Positions 32,230 to 44,864 of a DNA stretch of 64,000 nucleotides are shown here, one piece after another. The position numbers were made by a program, and so were the translations under genes. Source of the stretch: Bathynomus jamesi (Eukaryota > Arthropoda > Malacostraca > Isopoda > Cirolanidae); NCBI GenBank assembly GCA_023014485.1, contig JAJOZX010005631.1, forward strand, positions 62,001 through 126,000. The letters are read 5' to 3'. A model generated the notes under the pieces. It saw only the letters and a program-made list of their open reading frames with translations, did not search any database and was not told the DNA's origin. Within the stretch, counting starts at the first letter, position 1, and every line of letters starts with the position of its first letter.

Positions 32230-33100
32230 AAATATGATAATAAAACCCCACTCTAATAGACAGAGTTTATTTCCACAACAGTTTCGATGCCCACTGGCAT
32301 CCTCTTCGGGTAGCTACAAAAATACGAATGAACCAAAAACAAGAGAGAAAACAGTCCAGGGACCATTAAGAAATTCGCACCTAGGTTAGATCCCGTTCAC
32401 CCGACACCGGAAGGGATTTTTTTTTTATTAAAAGGACCCGCTCATAAGTACATTCGCACAAATTTAAAACTATCTTGTTCTATGAATCTACACATACAGA
32501 TTCTATTATTTTATTTTTTTACATAATTATTACATTTATTACATTTAATATTACATTAATTTTTATTACAGAAATTATAAATTTATTATTACATTATAAT
32601 TACATTGTTGTTTATTATACAGAAATTATAAACCGAAAAAACGAATGAAAAGGCGAGGAAGAAACAATCCAAAGACCATTAAGAAATTCGCACCTAGGTT
32701 AGAGCCCGTTCCCCCGACACCAGAAGGGCAAGGGTCCCGCTTATAAGTACATTCGCACAAATTAAAACCATCTCCTTGTTCTATACATACAGATTCTATT
32801 ATTTTGACATAATTACTGCATTTATTATTGCATTTACGTTTTTTTTAACATTTATTATTATTACCTTTACACTTATTATTACATTTATTTTATTACCTTT
32901 GTTATTATATTTATTGCATTTACATTTATTTCCACATTTATTATTTCCATTATTACATTTACATTTACGTTTATTATTCCATTTACATTTTACCGAAAAA
33001 ACGAATGAACCAAAAGCGAGTAAGGAAACAATCCAGAGACCTTTAAGAAATTCACACTTAGGTTAGAACCCGTTCACCCGACACCGTAAGAGATTTTTTG
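32230..33100 (-). repeat. Penelope-like element terminal repeat units
   Basis: Three staggered partial copies (from 32230, 32640 and 32990) of the element's downstream region share CCTAGGTGCGAATTTC-type and AACCGAAAAAACGAATGA blocks. On the minus strand the first contains a hammerhead-like stretch at 32281-32315. The units lie 3' of the GIY-YIG gene, as pseudo-LTR copies do in Penelope-like elements. Confidence 0.7.
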
Positions 33101-34306
33101 ACCAAGAATCTCATTAGAGGGTCCAGCTTATAAGTACCTTCGCACAAATTAAAATTATCCACTTGTTCTATCCATACAGATTCTATTATTTTTCGTTTAA
33201 CATAATTATTGCATTTATAAAGTAACTTACTTGATTCCCAATCTATAGCATGATCATTTTCGCTGGCGTGAAAAAAAATTGCATTATTAGTATTACAACT
33301 TCTGAATACATATTTGTGTTCTTTAATACTGGTTTCAATATTTCTTCCAGTTTCTCCTACATATACTAAATCACAACTTTTACAGGGAATGCTGTAGACA
33401 CAGGCTTGTTCCTGTTTTGCAACGTTATTCCTAACCAATTTATTAGGTCATCCCATAAGTAATGCGGCATTTTTTAATTTTTTTTTTTTCATTTTCATCA
33501 TTATTTTACGGATAGAAATCAAACAACTCTTTGAAGTTATTTATATTTAAATAAATATTTATTTAAATATAAATAACTTCAAAGAGTTGTTTGATTTCTA
33601 TCCGTAAAATAATGATAAAAATGGAAAAAAAAAAAATTTAAAAATGCCGCATTACTTATGGGATGACCTAATACTTTTTACGGTGAACGAATATTTGAAC
33701 GCCAAAGCAAATTTAAAATCTTTCGTCAACGGTTTTACTCTTTCTAAGTCGGCAATGTAAAGCAAACTCACATATTGTTTTTGGTTAACTGAAGGTTCCC
33801 GAGGGGAGGGGCATAAAAAGATTTTCTGGCTTTAAAATACACCTTTCTGATAAACCACTCGGGATATTTTAAATCCTTAAAAATGTTCCAAATCTTTGAA
33901 TTTTCCGGGTCCAGCAAATGTAGGCTACAAATCCTGAGTGCTCTTAGAAACATGGAAGAAATAATTGAGCTTTTAACCCCTTCATCATGATATGAAAAAT
34001 AATGAATGTATTGTACGAATTACAATGAGTAGGTTTTCTATAGACCGTGAAATTGGGCTTTCCGCTTTCGTTAATAACCAAAACATTTAGAAAAGGTAAT
34101 TGTTTGTCGTTCTCCCATTCATATTTAAATTTAATAGAGGGAACAAGATTATTTAATGACTGAAAGAAAGTGTCAAAGTTGTTCCAGTGGTCAGGCCAAA
34201 ATGAGAAAATATCATCTACATAACGAAACCAAATTAGATTCCTGGGACATATTGTTTGCAACAATTCCGACTCATAATATTCCATGTGTGAAGGTAATAA
34301 TAACAA
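33058..34306 (-). pseudogene. Penelope-like RT plus GIY-YIG, interrupted
   Basis: The upstream part (34306-33944) carries the reverse-transcriptase catalytic motif WFRYVDDIFSFWP and a FRKPTHCN-like (YRKPTHCNSY) block. A frameshift precedes 33953-33768 (DLKYPEWFIRKV). The downstream part (33438-33058) is a GIY-YIG endonuclease: CVYSIPCKSCDLVYVGETGR, IKEHK, NHAIDW-like (NDHAIDWESSK), and a closing NLCEGTYKLDPL. Penelope-like elements use this RT/GIY-YIG pair for target-primed insertion. The 5' half of the RT is missing and a mariner MITE splits RT from endonuclease. Confidence 0.85.
33446..33668. mobile_element. Perfectly palindromic mariner MITE
   Basis: Begins GGTCATCCCATAAGTAATGC and ends with its complement, TA on each side. 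The two halves pair nearly perfectly across an AAATAAATATTTATTT centre. Inserted within the Penelope-like element. Confidence 0.85.
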
Positions 34307-34378
34307 TAAATGTTAAAAAAAACGTAAATGCAATAATAAATGCAGTAATTATGTCAAAATAATAGAATCTGTATGTAT

Positions 34379-36776
34379 TAGAGATGGAACACGGTTTTAA
34401 AAAACCGGTTTTTAACCGGAGATGAAAATTTTTAATCATCACCGAAACCGACGATAAGAACCGGTTTTCACATTTTTGCGCAAGTCTCCGATCACTTTGG
34501 TTCATTTCAATGAAACAAACGTTTCGAAACGTTTAAAAACATAATAATTACGTTTTGCATCGTTTCGTATCGTTTTTTGTTTGTTTCTAAGTGTAAATAA
34601 TTGATGCTCTAGTCTTGAATGTTATGTGGAGGATTGCACATTGATCAGTTAAGATTCTAAGATTTAATACTCCATCATGTCAAAGAAATCAAATGCTTGG
34701 TATCATTTCACTCGTAAGAATAAAGAAGAAGCAGAGTGTATGACATGTCACAAAGTTTTAAAGTGTTGTGGAGGTTCTACTTCAAGTTTATCATCCCACA
34801 TGAAAAATATTCATGGCATAAACATCGACCAGATTAATCAGCCATTGAAGAAACAAAGAACAGTGGAAGAGTTTGTGCAAAAAAAAGTCCATAGAAGAGG
34901 AAATTTCGAAATTTGCGTGTGTAGATGGACTGAGTTTCGAATCAATTGCTAAAAGTGAATTCATTCAAGAAAGCCTAAGAAAGATAAAATACGACAAGCC
35001 TCATCCAACTTCCCATAATGGTGTCAGAAAAATGGTGCTTAGTTTTTATGAGAAAAAGAAAGATGAATTGGTCAACTACTTCAAGAATCAGGTGAGACAA
35101 GGAATCCGCTATTCATTAACTATGGATGAGTATACATCTTTGCAAAACCAAAGATATATTAATATTAATGTTCATGATGAAAATCAACGTTGGTCTCTTG
35201 GTCTCATGAAAATAAATGGTTCTCTCGATAGCACCAAAACTATTGCAATCGTTAGGAAAAGATTGGAAGACTTTGGCTTGGACCTAGATAAGCATATCGT
35301 GGGTTGCACCACCGACGGTGGCTCAGTAATGGTCAAATTTGGAAGAGAAATAGTACCTGATCACCAGCAATGCATTGCACATGCTATACATCTCGCGGTT
35401 TTGGATATCTTGTATTAAAAAACTGCTGAAAATTCAGTTGAAGGGGAAAGTGACCCTACCCCTGAAGATGAAGCCATCGAAGAAGATGAACACTCTGCAC
35501 ATGAGTTAAGCGAAGATGAGTGTGAAATTTTATGCACTGATACAATTTTTGAGTCCGACATAGATGACGTAATTGTTCTTCCAAAACTTCGATAAGATTA
35601 CTTAAAAGTAATAAATAAGGTGAGAAAAATCTGCCGCGTATTTCGAAAGTCTCCTTTGAAAAATGAGAGATTGCAGGATTTTGTCAAAGATGAATTTAAT
35701 GGAAAAGAAATGAAGCTTATTCTTGACTGTAGAAAGAGGTGGAACAGTCTTTTGGCCATGATTGAAAGATTTTGAAACTCAAAAATTGCATTCCAAAGGC
35801 CTCAGAGTGATACGCTCAACAGAGACGATTTCAGATGAAGAATGGAATGCTCTAAAGAGGCTCTTTGACACGCTTCGTCCACTAGAAATTGTTTTGAAGG
35901 GACAAGGGACTCTGTTCCGAAGATGCAAATTTGCTCAAAGCTGAGTCTTCCATGAAGTTCATTTTGGATGAATTTGAAAGCAAAAACAATCCTTTAGCTT
36001 TTGAGCTACGTCAGTGTCTCATTGATCGCTACTCATCGAGAAGACAAAAAGAAGCTGTCGCCTTGCTGAGTTTTCTCCACAATCCCGAGGTCTTGAAAAA
36101 TGAATCATCAGCACAGTTCCTCTTTCCTTCAAGACAAGCACTTAAGAAGTATGCGGATCATACATTTAAGAGGCTTTTTCCAGAAGCTTGTCAGATTTCA
36201 GAAACAGACGACCAAGTCCAATCAATTGCTTCGAAACTCGAAGATTCACAATGCAGCTCAGGTCGCGAAGTAAATGATGACGATCAACTTATGAACGAGT
36301 ACATGTGTGAGATGAACAAACTGAAAATGAAACCCAAGAAAGATTCTTCCGAGACCTTTGACGTAAACAATGAATTCAAATATTTTGAAGCTACTTTGAA
36401 TAGAAACGAAAATTTGGATCGAATGTACGAGGCGTTGCTAACAATAAAAGCCACCTGCGTAGAGTCCGAGAGAGTGTTTTCAGCTGCTGGTTTATTCGTC
36501 ACAAAGATTCGATCACGAATGTCAGATCAGACACTTAATGCTCTTTGTTTTCTCAAGTGTTATTTCAAAAATCAAGTTCGATAATAAACTTTTTAATTCA
36601 AATGTTACACATACTTGATTGAATCAATTAAAACCTTATTTCTGTTTAATATTTTGATCATTTACCTCGCTAAAAAGCATACAGAATCCCATCGGTGAAA
36701 ACCGGTAAAAACCGGCTTTAAGAATATAGCGACGGTGAAAACCGGTTTTACACTTTTCGGTTATTTTCCATCCCTA
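34379..36776 (+). mobile_element. BED-finger hAT transposon in the Penelope element
   Basis: Ends TAGAGATGGAA and TTTTCCATCCCTA, with repeated ACCGGTTTT units inside both. Flanks GTATGTAT (34371-34378) and GTATGTTT (36777-36784) are an 8-bp duplication with one mismatch. The interrupted host sequence is the AATAGAATCTGTATGTTTAG repeat of the Penelope-like element. Confidence 0.85.
34677..36584 (+). pseudogene. hAT transposase with BED zinc finger
   Basis: ATG at 34677. Residues about 5-50 are a BED finger (AWYHFTRKNKEEAECMTCHK, then HMKNIHG). A one-base A-run indel near 34885 shifts the frame. The next part contains the hAT core (SLTMDEYTSLQNQRYININV, then HIVGCTTDGGSVM and HQQCIAHAIHLAV). 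Stops follow at about 35417 and 35593, and a frameshift near 35935. The C-terminal dimerisation block (YEALLTIKATCVESERVFSAAG, RMSDQTLNALCFLK) ends at 36584. Length and domain order are complete, so the copy is old but near full length. Confidence 0.85.
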
Positions 36777-36784
36777 GTATGTTT

Positions 36785-38870
36785 AGAACAAGAAGGTGGT
36801 TTTATGAGAATAAAAACCCACTCTAATAGACAGAGTTTATTTCCACGACAGTTTCGACGCCCACTGGCATCCTCCTCGGGTGGATACAGAAACACAAATG
36901 AAACAAAACAAGAGGGAAAAACAGTTCAGGGATCGACCGTTAAGAAATTCGCACCTAGGTTGGATTCCATTCTCTCGAGACAGGAGGGGCATTTTCATTA
37001 AGTACATTCGCACAAATTTTAAAACTATCTTCCTGTTCTAAACATACAGATTCTATTATTTTTACATAATTATTACATTTATAATTAAATTTATTACATT
37101 TAATATTGCATAATTATTAATTACAGAAATTATAAATTATTATTACATTGGTTATTACATTGTTGTTTATTATACAGAAATTATAAACCGAAAAACGAAC
37201 GAAAAAAGGCGATTAGGAAATAATCCAGAGACCATTGAGAAATTCGCACCTAGGTTAGATATCGTTCTCCCGAAACCAGAAGGGCATTTTATTACAGGGT
37301 CAGCTTATAACTACATTTCCACAAATTAAAAATATCTTCTTGTTCTATACATACAGATCCTAATGTTTGACATAATTACTGCATATATTTATTTCCACAT
37401 TAATTACTTCCATTATTACATTTACTAAAAGCGAGTAAGGAAACATTCCAATCCAGAGACATTTAAGAAATTCACACTTAGGTTCGAACACGTTCCCACG
37501 ACTCCGTAAGGGATTTATTGACCAAGAATCTCAAAGTCGTGGGAACGTGTTCGAACCTAAGTGTGAATTTCTTAAATGTCTCTGGATTGGAATGTTTCCT
37601 TACTCGCTTTTAGTAAATGTAATAATGGAAGTAATTAATGTGGAAATAAATATATGCAGTAATTATGTCAAACATTAGGATCTGTATGTATAGAACAAGA
37701 AGAATTTTTTAATTTGTGGAAATGTAGTTATAAGCTGACCCTGTAATAAAATGCCCTTCTGGTTTCGGGAGAACGATATCTAACCTAGGTGCGAATTTCT
37801 CAATGGTCTCTGGATTATTTCCTAATCGCCTTTTTTCATTCGTTTTTCGGTTTATAATTTCTGTATAATAAACAACAATGTAATAACCAATGTAATAATA
37901 AATTTATAATTTCTGTAATTAATAATTATGCAATATTAAATGTAATAAATTTAATTATAAATGTAATAATTATGTAAAAATAATAGAATCTGTATGTTTA
38001 GAACAGGAAGATAGTTTTAAAATTTGTGCGAATGTACTTAATGAAAATGCCCCTCCTGTCTCGAGAGAATGGAATCCAACCTAGGTGCGAATTTCTTAAC
38101 GGTCGATCCCTGAACTGTTTTTTCCCTCTTGTTTTGTTTCATTTGTGTTTCTGTATCCACCCGAGGAGGATGCCAGTGGGCGTCGAAACTGTCGTGGAAA
38201 TAAACTCTGTCTATTAGAGTGGGTTTTTATTCTCATATTTTGACCTTCACGTAAAAAAGTGAAGTTTTTTTCATTTTTTAAGGTGGTTTTAATTTGTGCG
38301 AATGTACTTATAAGCGGGATCCTTTAATAAAATGCCCTTCTGGTGTAGGGGGAACGGGCTCTAACTAGGTGCGAATTTCTTAATGGTCTCTGGATTGTTT
38401 CCTCCTCGCCTTTTCATTTGTTTTTTCGGTTTATAATTTCTGTATAATAAACAACAATGTAATTAATTATCAATGTAATAATAAATTTATAATTTCTGTA
38501 ATAAATAATAATGCAATATTAAATGTAATAAGTGTAATAATAAATGTAATAATTATGTAAAAAAATAAAGTAATAGAATCTGTATGTATTGAACAAGAAG
38601 ATAGTTTTAAATTTATGCGAATATACTTATAAGCGGGTCCCTTTAATAAAAAAAAAAATGCCTTTCCGGTGTCGGGTGAACGGGATCTAACCTAGGTGCG
38701 AATTTCTTAATGGTCCCTGGACTGTTTTCCCTCTTGTTTTTTGTTCATTCGTATTTCTGTAGCCACCCGAAGAGGATGCCAGTGGGCATGGAAACTGTTG
38801 TGGAAATAAACTATGTCTATTAGAGTGGGTTTTATTATCATATCTTCAGTGAAGCTAAAGACAAACGAAT
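36785..38870. repeat. Inverted Penelope terminal-repeat array
   Basis: 36785-37533 repeats the 32230-33100 region in the same orientation, then 37534-38250 is its reverse complement with the turning point at AAGTCGTGGGAACG. 38250-38870 continues with a reverse copy of the 32230 unit. Hammerhead-like stretches are at 36851-36885 (minus), 38159-38190 (plus) and 38766-38795 (plus). Head-to-tail and inverted partial copies are typical of this element class. Confidence 0.7.
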
Positions 38871-39129
38871 TTTGAGAGTGAAGTTTGAAATTCTTTACAG
38901 TAAGCTAAACTGATAACGTCTCTTCACCTCAGGGAATCTAAACAAAGTTAAAGTGGCAAATATTTACGATGCCGAACCTTTTGGAGGTCATGCATGCAAC
39001 ATTCTAAACAAGGTTATAAATACTTTTATGGGTTAATAAATCTGTTGTACTAGTTCACTGTAAAAAAGAAAAAGGAAAGCTGATGGAAACGTAAGGAAAA
39101 GAAAGGTATGATTATGTTACTGACAGAAG

Positions 39130-40734
39130 TATAAGTATTCGTACAGAGAAATATTTCAGTTTTATTCGTTCTTATCTTTTGAACCATGCACAGGAAAATT
39201 ATGAAAAGTTTACAGTTCGTTTGGAAAAACGTAACAAATAAAAAAATTAGTTTAACTCCAACATATAATGTGAAACATCAAAGAATTTGAGGAAAATAAA
39301 AAAAAAGAGTTAAAATGCAAACGTTTTCGTACATTTACCCTCACAATTATTTAATACTTTGTGTGTCCACCTTTTGCTTGAAAGACTTCAGTGATTCGTT
39401 ATGGGTTTTTCTACAAGATTTCAACATCTCTCAGTAGAAATTTTAGCTCATTCTTCTAAAGAAACTTGTTGCAATTCATTCAGATTCGATGGTTTCTCTT
39501 GCGGACAGCTTTTTACAATTCAGACCATAATTCTTGATTAACTGAGATCTGGGGTTTGACTTGGCCACTCGAGAAGCTTGAAATTCTTTTGTTGGTACTG
39601 TTACTTTCATGTTTTGGATCATTATCTTGTTGTAGTACCCAAGTGCGACCCATTCACAACTCCCGAACTGAAAGCAATACATTTTCTTCTAAAATTTCCT
39701 TATTTTTCTTCGAATTCAAGATCCCACTGATAACAAGTTTTCCTGGACCAGAAGCACTAAAGTATCCCTAAAGAAGCAAACTACCACCACCATATTTGAC
39801 CGTAGGAAGGGTGTTTTGTCTTCGAATGCCGTATTTTGATTTTCGCCAAACATACTGTTGAACGTTGTCCCCGAATCATTCAATGTTGGTTCTCGTCTGT
39901 CCAGAGAACTTTCCTCCGGAAGGCAAAAACCATCATTTTGATGATCTTTGGAGTACTTTATACGGGCTTCTTTGTACGCTTTTCGGAGAAGTTTTCTTTC
40001 TGCAACTCTTCCATGCAGTCAATTCTTTCTCGACGTGCGACGTACAGTAGATGGATGAACATCGATTTTAGACAGTGTTAATGTTTGGCAAATATCACCT
40101 GCAGTCACTCGTGGATTCGTAGCAGCCATTCTTTAAATCCACCTAGGTGTACGTTCTGAAATCTTGCAAAGTCGTCCACACCTTGGTAGAGTTTTAATTG
40201 TTCCAAAACCTTTCCATTTCTTTATAACTACAGCAACCGTCATAAATGGAATTCGAAGTTCTTCTCCTATCTTCTTATGACTCCTTCTAGACTCGTGTGC
40301 AGCAATAACAGATCTCTTAAGTTCTGTAGACAGCTCTTTACCACGACGACCATTTGCTTACTAATAGTTTGTACAGTCATCCGCCTTCCATGAATTTTCA
40401 CAGATAAAATTCTAGAATTCAGAATTACCAACAGTCTCTAATCAATAAACAGCCAACTACTGATAAAAAAATTTAAATTCTTCAAGCCTGAGGTGGACAC
40501 AAAGTATTAAATAATTTTGTAAATAAATGTATGAAAACTTTTGCAATTTAACTTTTCTTTAATTTCCTCAAATTCTTTGGTGTTTTACAGTATATGTCGG
40601 AGTTAAAGTAATTTTTTACTTGTTAATTTTTTCCAACGAACGGTTAACTTTTCATAACTATCATAACTATCCTGTGCATGGTTCAAAAGATAAGAATGAA
40701 TACAAGTGAATATTTCTCTGTAGGAATACTTATA
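39130..40734 (-). mobile_element. Tc1-like element with long inverted repeats
   Basis: Ends TATAAGTATTCGTACAGAG and GAATACTTATA form long inverted repeats of about 240 bp (39130-39390 against 40490-40734), including GAACCATGCACAGG and GGTGGACACACAAAGTATT-like inner blocks. This is the long-repeat (IR/DR-like) Tc1 design. It carries a decayed transposase on the minus strand. Confidence 0.75.
39460..40370 (-). pseudogene. Tc1 transposase, heavily mutated
   Basis: Reading minus from about 40370, pieces in changing frames give GRRGKELSTELKRSVIAAHE. Then come a Tc1 helix-turn-helix (KKIGEELRIPFMTVAVVIKK), MAATNPRVTAGDI and TPFLRSNMVVVVCFF in place of TPTVKHGGGSIM. Next are MGRTWVLQQDNDPKH with the second catalytic D, and a decayed SPDLNPIE region. 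At least five stops or shifts; no working product. Confidence 0.75.
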
Positions 40735-40774
40735 AATATTCATCATTATATTTACCTATTTAATTAGATATTTT

Positions 40775-40974
40775 GGATCACCTGAAGATCAGGGCCCCCA
40801 GCATTTTAGTTAGCTTTATAAGGCTAACTAACGAAAATATCACGACCTAGCCTGACCATCGTCAAAGACGTACAGTTGATCTAACGATTGGTTAGGTTAG
40901 GTCGTGATATTTTCGTTAGATAGCCTTATAAGGCTAACTAAAGAAGGCTGGGGGCCCTGATCTTCAGGTGATCC
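40775..40974. repeat. Foldback element, GGATCACCTGAAG ends
   Basis: 200 bp, palindromic: GGATCACCTGAAGATCAGGG at one end, its complement at the other, inner TAGTTAGCTTTATAAGGC arms and CCTAACC modules at the centre. Related copies are at 59339-59540, 60061-60120 and 62019-62220. Confidence 0.8.
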
Positions 40975-41079
40975 GATATTTTGACGAATTACAAAACATA
41001 CAGCATTTACGAGTTTCTTTACATCAACAGAAGGAGTACAGATAAAACTGAGATTTGATTTCTTAGTTTATATAGATTC

Positions 41080-41400
41080 TTAAGATGTAGTATTATTAAG
41101 CAAATTACTGTAAACTACAACTATCATTTTGTTATTCAGGGTGGCAAACTGAGAAGAAAAGTCAAAGAACCCCCTTTTCTCTCTTTTTGTTACCAGGAAT
41201 GTAAGTAGTCTATCTTGAGCACATAGTAAATTATTATCCTCGTGTCGAATATAGACATCCATGATATTATTGCCCCATTACGAGCAGCAATAAACCTGTA
41301 ATATATACACATTAAAGAGTAAAGGGGATAGAAGTAAGCCTTGTATTACCCCGCTGGAGGACCTAAAACCATCTGAAAAAGAAAAAGCAGAAACATTATC
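41080..41400 (-). pseudogene. Non-LTR reverse transcriptase scrap
   Basis: On the minus strand, 41390-41310 reads SSGVIQGLLLSPLLFNVYI, the QG-LSPLLFN block of LINE reverse transcriptases. A shifted frame downstream gives DNNLLCAQDRLL, where intact elements have a YADD-like motif. No ends seen. Confidence 0.45.
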
Positions 41401-41706
41401 CTATCTAAGTGCAAAAGTTGGATAGGTGGATGTACCAAAATTTCAAAATATTCAGATTTCGAAATGTCTTCCGAAATCTCTGCAATTAACACCAGTAAAA
41501 AATAATATTAATTAAAAGATATAATTGCTCTTGTTTTTTTTTTAATTCTGCAACGAGTTTCGAAAGAGGTTACTGTTTAAATGTTGCATATCGACGATTT
41601 GGGCCCATAAATTTATTTTAATATCGAAACTTTTCCTATAAATGTTGCAAAAGATACAGCAAAAATTTTGAATCTTCTTTTAAACTTTATGAATAAAATA
41701 TAAAGA

Positions 41707-41708
<2 letters not shown>

Positions 41709-41798
<90 letters not shown>

Positions 41799-41830
41799 TG
41801 TATGTATGTATATATATATATATATAATAA
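41709..41830. repeat. TA arrays
   Basis: Two long TA arrays with a short CACACACTGTATG break. Confidence 0.9.
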
Positions 41831-42429
41831 AATTTCATTTAAACTACACTCTGGTCCGTTTAGCATAATAAGAAATAAGGTCGTTATAATTAATCTTTCC
41901 TCGCGGGCTCATTATGGCCACCTACGAGCCCATCCTTTCCCGCGAGCCAATTTTGTCCTAATTTATAATTTCAGCTTTTTTAATATAGGAGGATAATGCA
42001 TCTATTAGGGTGCAATTAATCTATAGGAAAGGCCGCGTAAAAAGGCTTTTGATGTTTGGTCACCAAAACTGGATCCCATTTGCACCCATTTTCACACGAC
42101 TGCGTAAAACCCATTTTCTAATAGAATAAAATACTTTCCTATAAAGCCAATTTTTAACAATTAATTTTTAATCGAGTAACGTGACACTCTCTCATGGTAT
42201 ATAAAACAAGTCGTTTTAAAAGAGAAGCGACGCCAGAAACCAATAATAGACTTTTTTATTTTTTTTTTCTAACTTTATTTCGTAAAATATTTTCCTAATT
42301 TTTTTTTCCCGTTTTTTATTTAAAATTTATGAAGAATCGCCCGTATTTTTTAGTTACATATTTTCATCGGAGACTATAACTAACGGGTAAGAAAATCCAC
42401 GTAATATATCTTATTTAAATATGCAAGGG

Positions 42430-42653
42430 ATAATGATGTTTGTCTGTCTGTCTGTCTGTCTGCTTGCACGATGTTTTAAGGTCATTTATACACGCCTAAA
42501 CGGCTATAAGGGTAATCCGCACCAAATTTAGTTCACACATTAAGGGAGGAATAAGGGAGGTTTTTGTAATACACCCGCCGCTCCCAGTTTCCCCCTCGAG
42601 ATGTTTGTGTTTCGGGGGACTTTTACTGCGCAAGGTGCAGCGGGCGTTCTAGT

Positions 42654-42656
<3 letters not shown>
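42430..42656 (+). repeat. Possible Helitron terminal sequence
   Basis: A (GTCT)n stretch, CGCCTAAACGGC, ACCAAATTTAGTTCACACAT, and an end GCGCAAGGTGCAGCGGGCGTTCTAGT before a CATA array. The final CTAG-T with a GC-rich run before it looks like a Helitron 3' end, but no Rep/helicase gene or clear hairpin is present. The preceding 41831-42429 contains no visible gene. Confidence 0.3.

Positions 42657-42718
<62 letters not shown>
42657..42718. repeat. (CATA)n-(TA)n array
   Basis: Tetranucleotide CATA units pass into TA. The sequence after it (42720-42900) is the complement of 47740-47930, a dispersed repeat. Confidence 0.85.
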
Positions 42719-42916
42719 GAAAGAAAGAGGAGAGAAATGAATAATAATTATAATAAAAAATTCACATACTCGTACCTAAATAAATTGAAAAATAAACAAA
42801 ATTACTATTTTCAGATGACATGACCTCTTTCAAGGGAGTGGCACTCTCAAATTCGCGTTAAAATTCCATTAGATAATCATCGGGCGAAAGAAACGTACAT
42901 TATATATATGTTAAAC

Positions 42917-43325
42917 ATAGACCGTGCATGGAACAAGGAACTCTTCTGGGAAATTGCATCCACTATAGTTCGAATAAGTAATAATAAATGACAAATACTA
43001 TAGTTTTTTTCTTTTTCATGATGATGTATTCAATCCGACGTGAATGTAACGAGTTTCTTGCGTATATTGAGGTTCTGAATGTAGTAGGCTAGGTGTAAGC
43101 TGTAAACCCTAGATCCTGTTCCAAAGCTGGATCCTATCTGCTTTGCAGATAGCTGGTGAGGGAAGCTATATTTTGGGTACCACTTTGCGAGTAACCCGGT
43201 TCCCACCTTGGGCTTTCCATCATGAAAAAGAAAAAACTATAGTATTTGTCATTTATCATTACTTATTCGAACTATAGTGGATGTAATTTCCAGAAAAGTT
43301 CCTTGTTCCATGCACGGTCTGTGTT
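42917..43325. repeat. TIR element, AGACCGTGCATGGAACAAGG ends
   Basis: Inverted ends of about 107 bp include GGAACAAGGAACTCTTCTGG, AATAAGTAATAATAAATGAC and TTTTTCATGATG, around 190 bp of non-coding DNA. The same family is at 45763-47063, with a single end at 56240-56345. Confidence 0.75.
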
Positions 43326-43360
43326 TAACATATAAGTTTCTCAGGGTACCATTCTGAGTT

Positions 43361-43361
<1 letters not shown>

Positions 43362-43434
<73 letters not shown>

Positions 43435-43436
43435 AG
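43362..43436. repeat. GT/TA/CA array
   Basis: TA array flanked by GTGTGTG and CACACAC. It adjoins the mariner end at 43433. Confidence 0.9.
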
Positions 43437-44809
43437 AGCCACTCAATATGTTTTGCCCCACCTTTTTTTTTCTTTCTAAGTTTCCTTGTAAGTTCCAGAA
43501 ATTTTGTACACAAGCAGTTACATACTTTTTTTACAAATTTTTATTTTTCCACATAGTCTCCATCCTTTTCTACGGCTTTCCTCCACCTCGAAACAAGGGC
43601 CTTTATTCCTTGCTGGTAAAAGTCCGCTGGCTTCCGCTGGAGCCACCTCTTAACCTTCTCAACAACCTCATCGTCACTCTGAAACTTTCTTCCACGAATA
43701 GCATCCTTCATTGGTCCAAACAAATGGAAGTCTGAAGGTGCCAGATCCGGGCTTTATGGAGGGTGGGGTAACACACTCAAGCGTATTTTTGTGATGGCCT
43801 CTGTTGCTTGCAAACTGTTGTGTGGTCTTGCGTTATCGTGCAAAAGCAGGACGTCTCCCAGTTTTCTCTCCGATCGAACTCGCTTTATACTTCTCTGGAG
43901 TCTCTTTAGGGTAGCACTGTATGCCTTTGAGTTGATTGTATGTCCTTTCTTCATAATGTCCACCAGAATCACCCCTTTCATGTCCCAGAAGATGGTGGTC
44001 ATAACCTTTCCTGCAGAGGGAGCCATTTTGAACTTTTTCTTGCGTGAGGAGTCTGCATGATGTCACTCCATGGATTGGCGTTTTGTTTTAGGTTCAAAGT
44101 GGTGTACCAAAGTCTCATTCCCAGTCACAATTCGTGAAAGGAAGTCATCCCCTTCTGTCTCGTATCGAATCAACGACTCAGAAGCAATTTATTTTCTTTG
44201 GACTTTGTGATCTTCAGTCAGTTCGCGAGGAGCAAACCGTGAACACACTTTTGAGTATCAGTTGCTGAATTATCGTATTCACACTTCCTTCACTAATTCC
44301 TAGCTCCAGTGATAGCTCTTTGTATGTGACGCGTCGATTTCATCGAATGATGCTGTTAGCACGTTGCACAGTGTGAGATGTCACAGCCGATGCCGGGCGA
44401 CCGCTGCGTGGCTCATCATCGAGGTTGGCTCTCCCTCTCTCCGATGATCTCACACGTTTAGACCAGCGTCCAACTATGCTTCGATCAAAAACAGCATCTC
44501 TGTAAACGTTTTGTAGACGTTTGTGAATATTTCCAACTGTTTCCTTCTCTGCGGTTAAGAACTCGATAACAGCTCTCTGTTTACGACGCACATCACTGTC
44601 AGACGCCATTTTCAAAACTGCGTTAACCATCGGTTTTACACAAGGGCGTTTAAAAGCGGTTTTATTCAAGGAGGGGAGGTTCAAACTGGAAAAATCCGGT
44701 TATGTGAAGCGCTGAAAGTTCAAACTTACGGCCCAAAAGACATTTCAGCCCCATAGCCTATTATTTAGCTAAGAAAAAGGGGTGGAGCAAAATATATTGA
44801 GTGCTCCTA

Positions 44810-44810
<1 letters not shown>
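43433..44810 (-). mobile_element. mariner transposon
   Basis: Ends CGAGAGCCACTCAATATG and its inverted match (ATATTGAGTGCTCCTAG), with TTTTGCCCCACC following inside. The transposase is on the minus strand. Both outer flanks are GT/TA arrays. Confidence 0.8.
43541..44609 (-). pseudogene. mariner transposase, several frameshifts
   Basis: ATG at 44609 (MASDSDVRRKQRAVIEFLTA). The N-terminal helix-turn-helix and GRPASAVTS linker are readable to 44340. After a shift come VTYKELSLELGISEGSV and a decayed stretch. Then follow IFWDMKGVILVD with a catalytic D and LLLHDNARPHNS with the second D. A stop follows at HPP*, and after it the third region survives as SPDLAPSDFHLFGPMKD at about 43740 in another frame. 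The end, WRKAVEKDGDYVEK, is intact. Typical mariner length of about 345 codons if the frames are counted together. Confidence 0.8.

Positions 44811-44811
<1 letters not shown>

Positions 44812-44862
<51 letters not shown>
44812..44862. repeat. GT/TA array
   Basis: TA array after a short GT stretch, flanking the mariner element. 44863-45279 is AT-rich with no clear gene. Confidence 0.9.
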
Positions 44863-44864
<2 letters not shown>

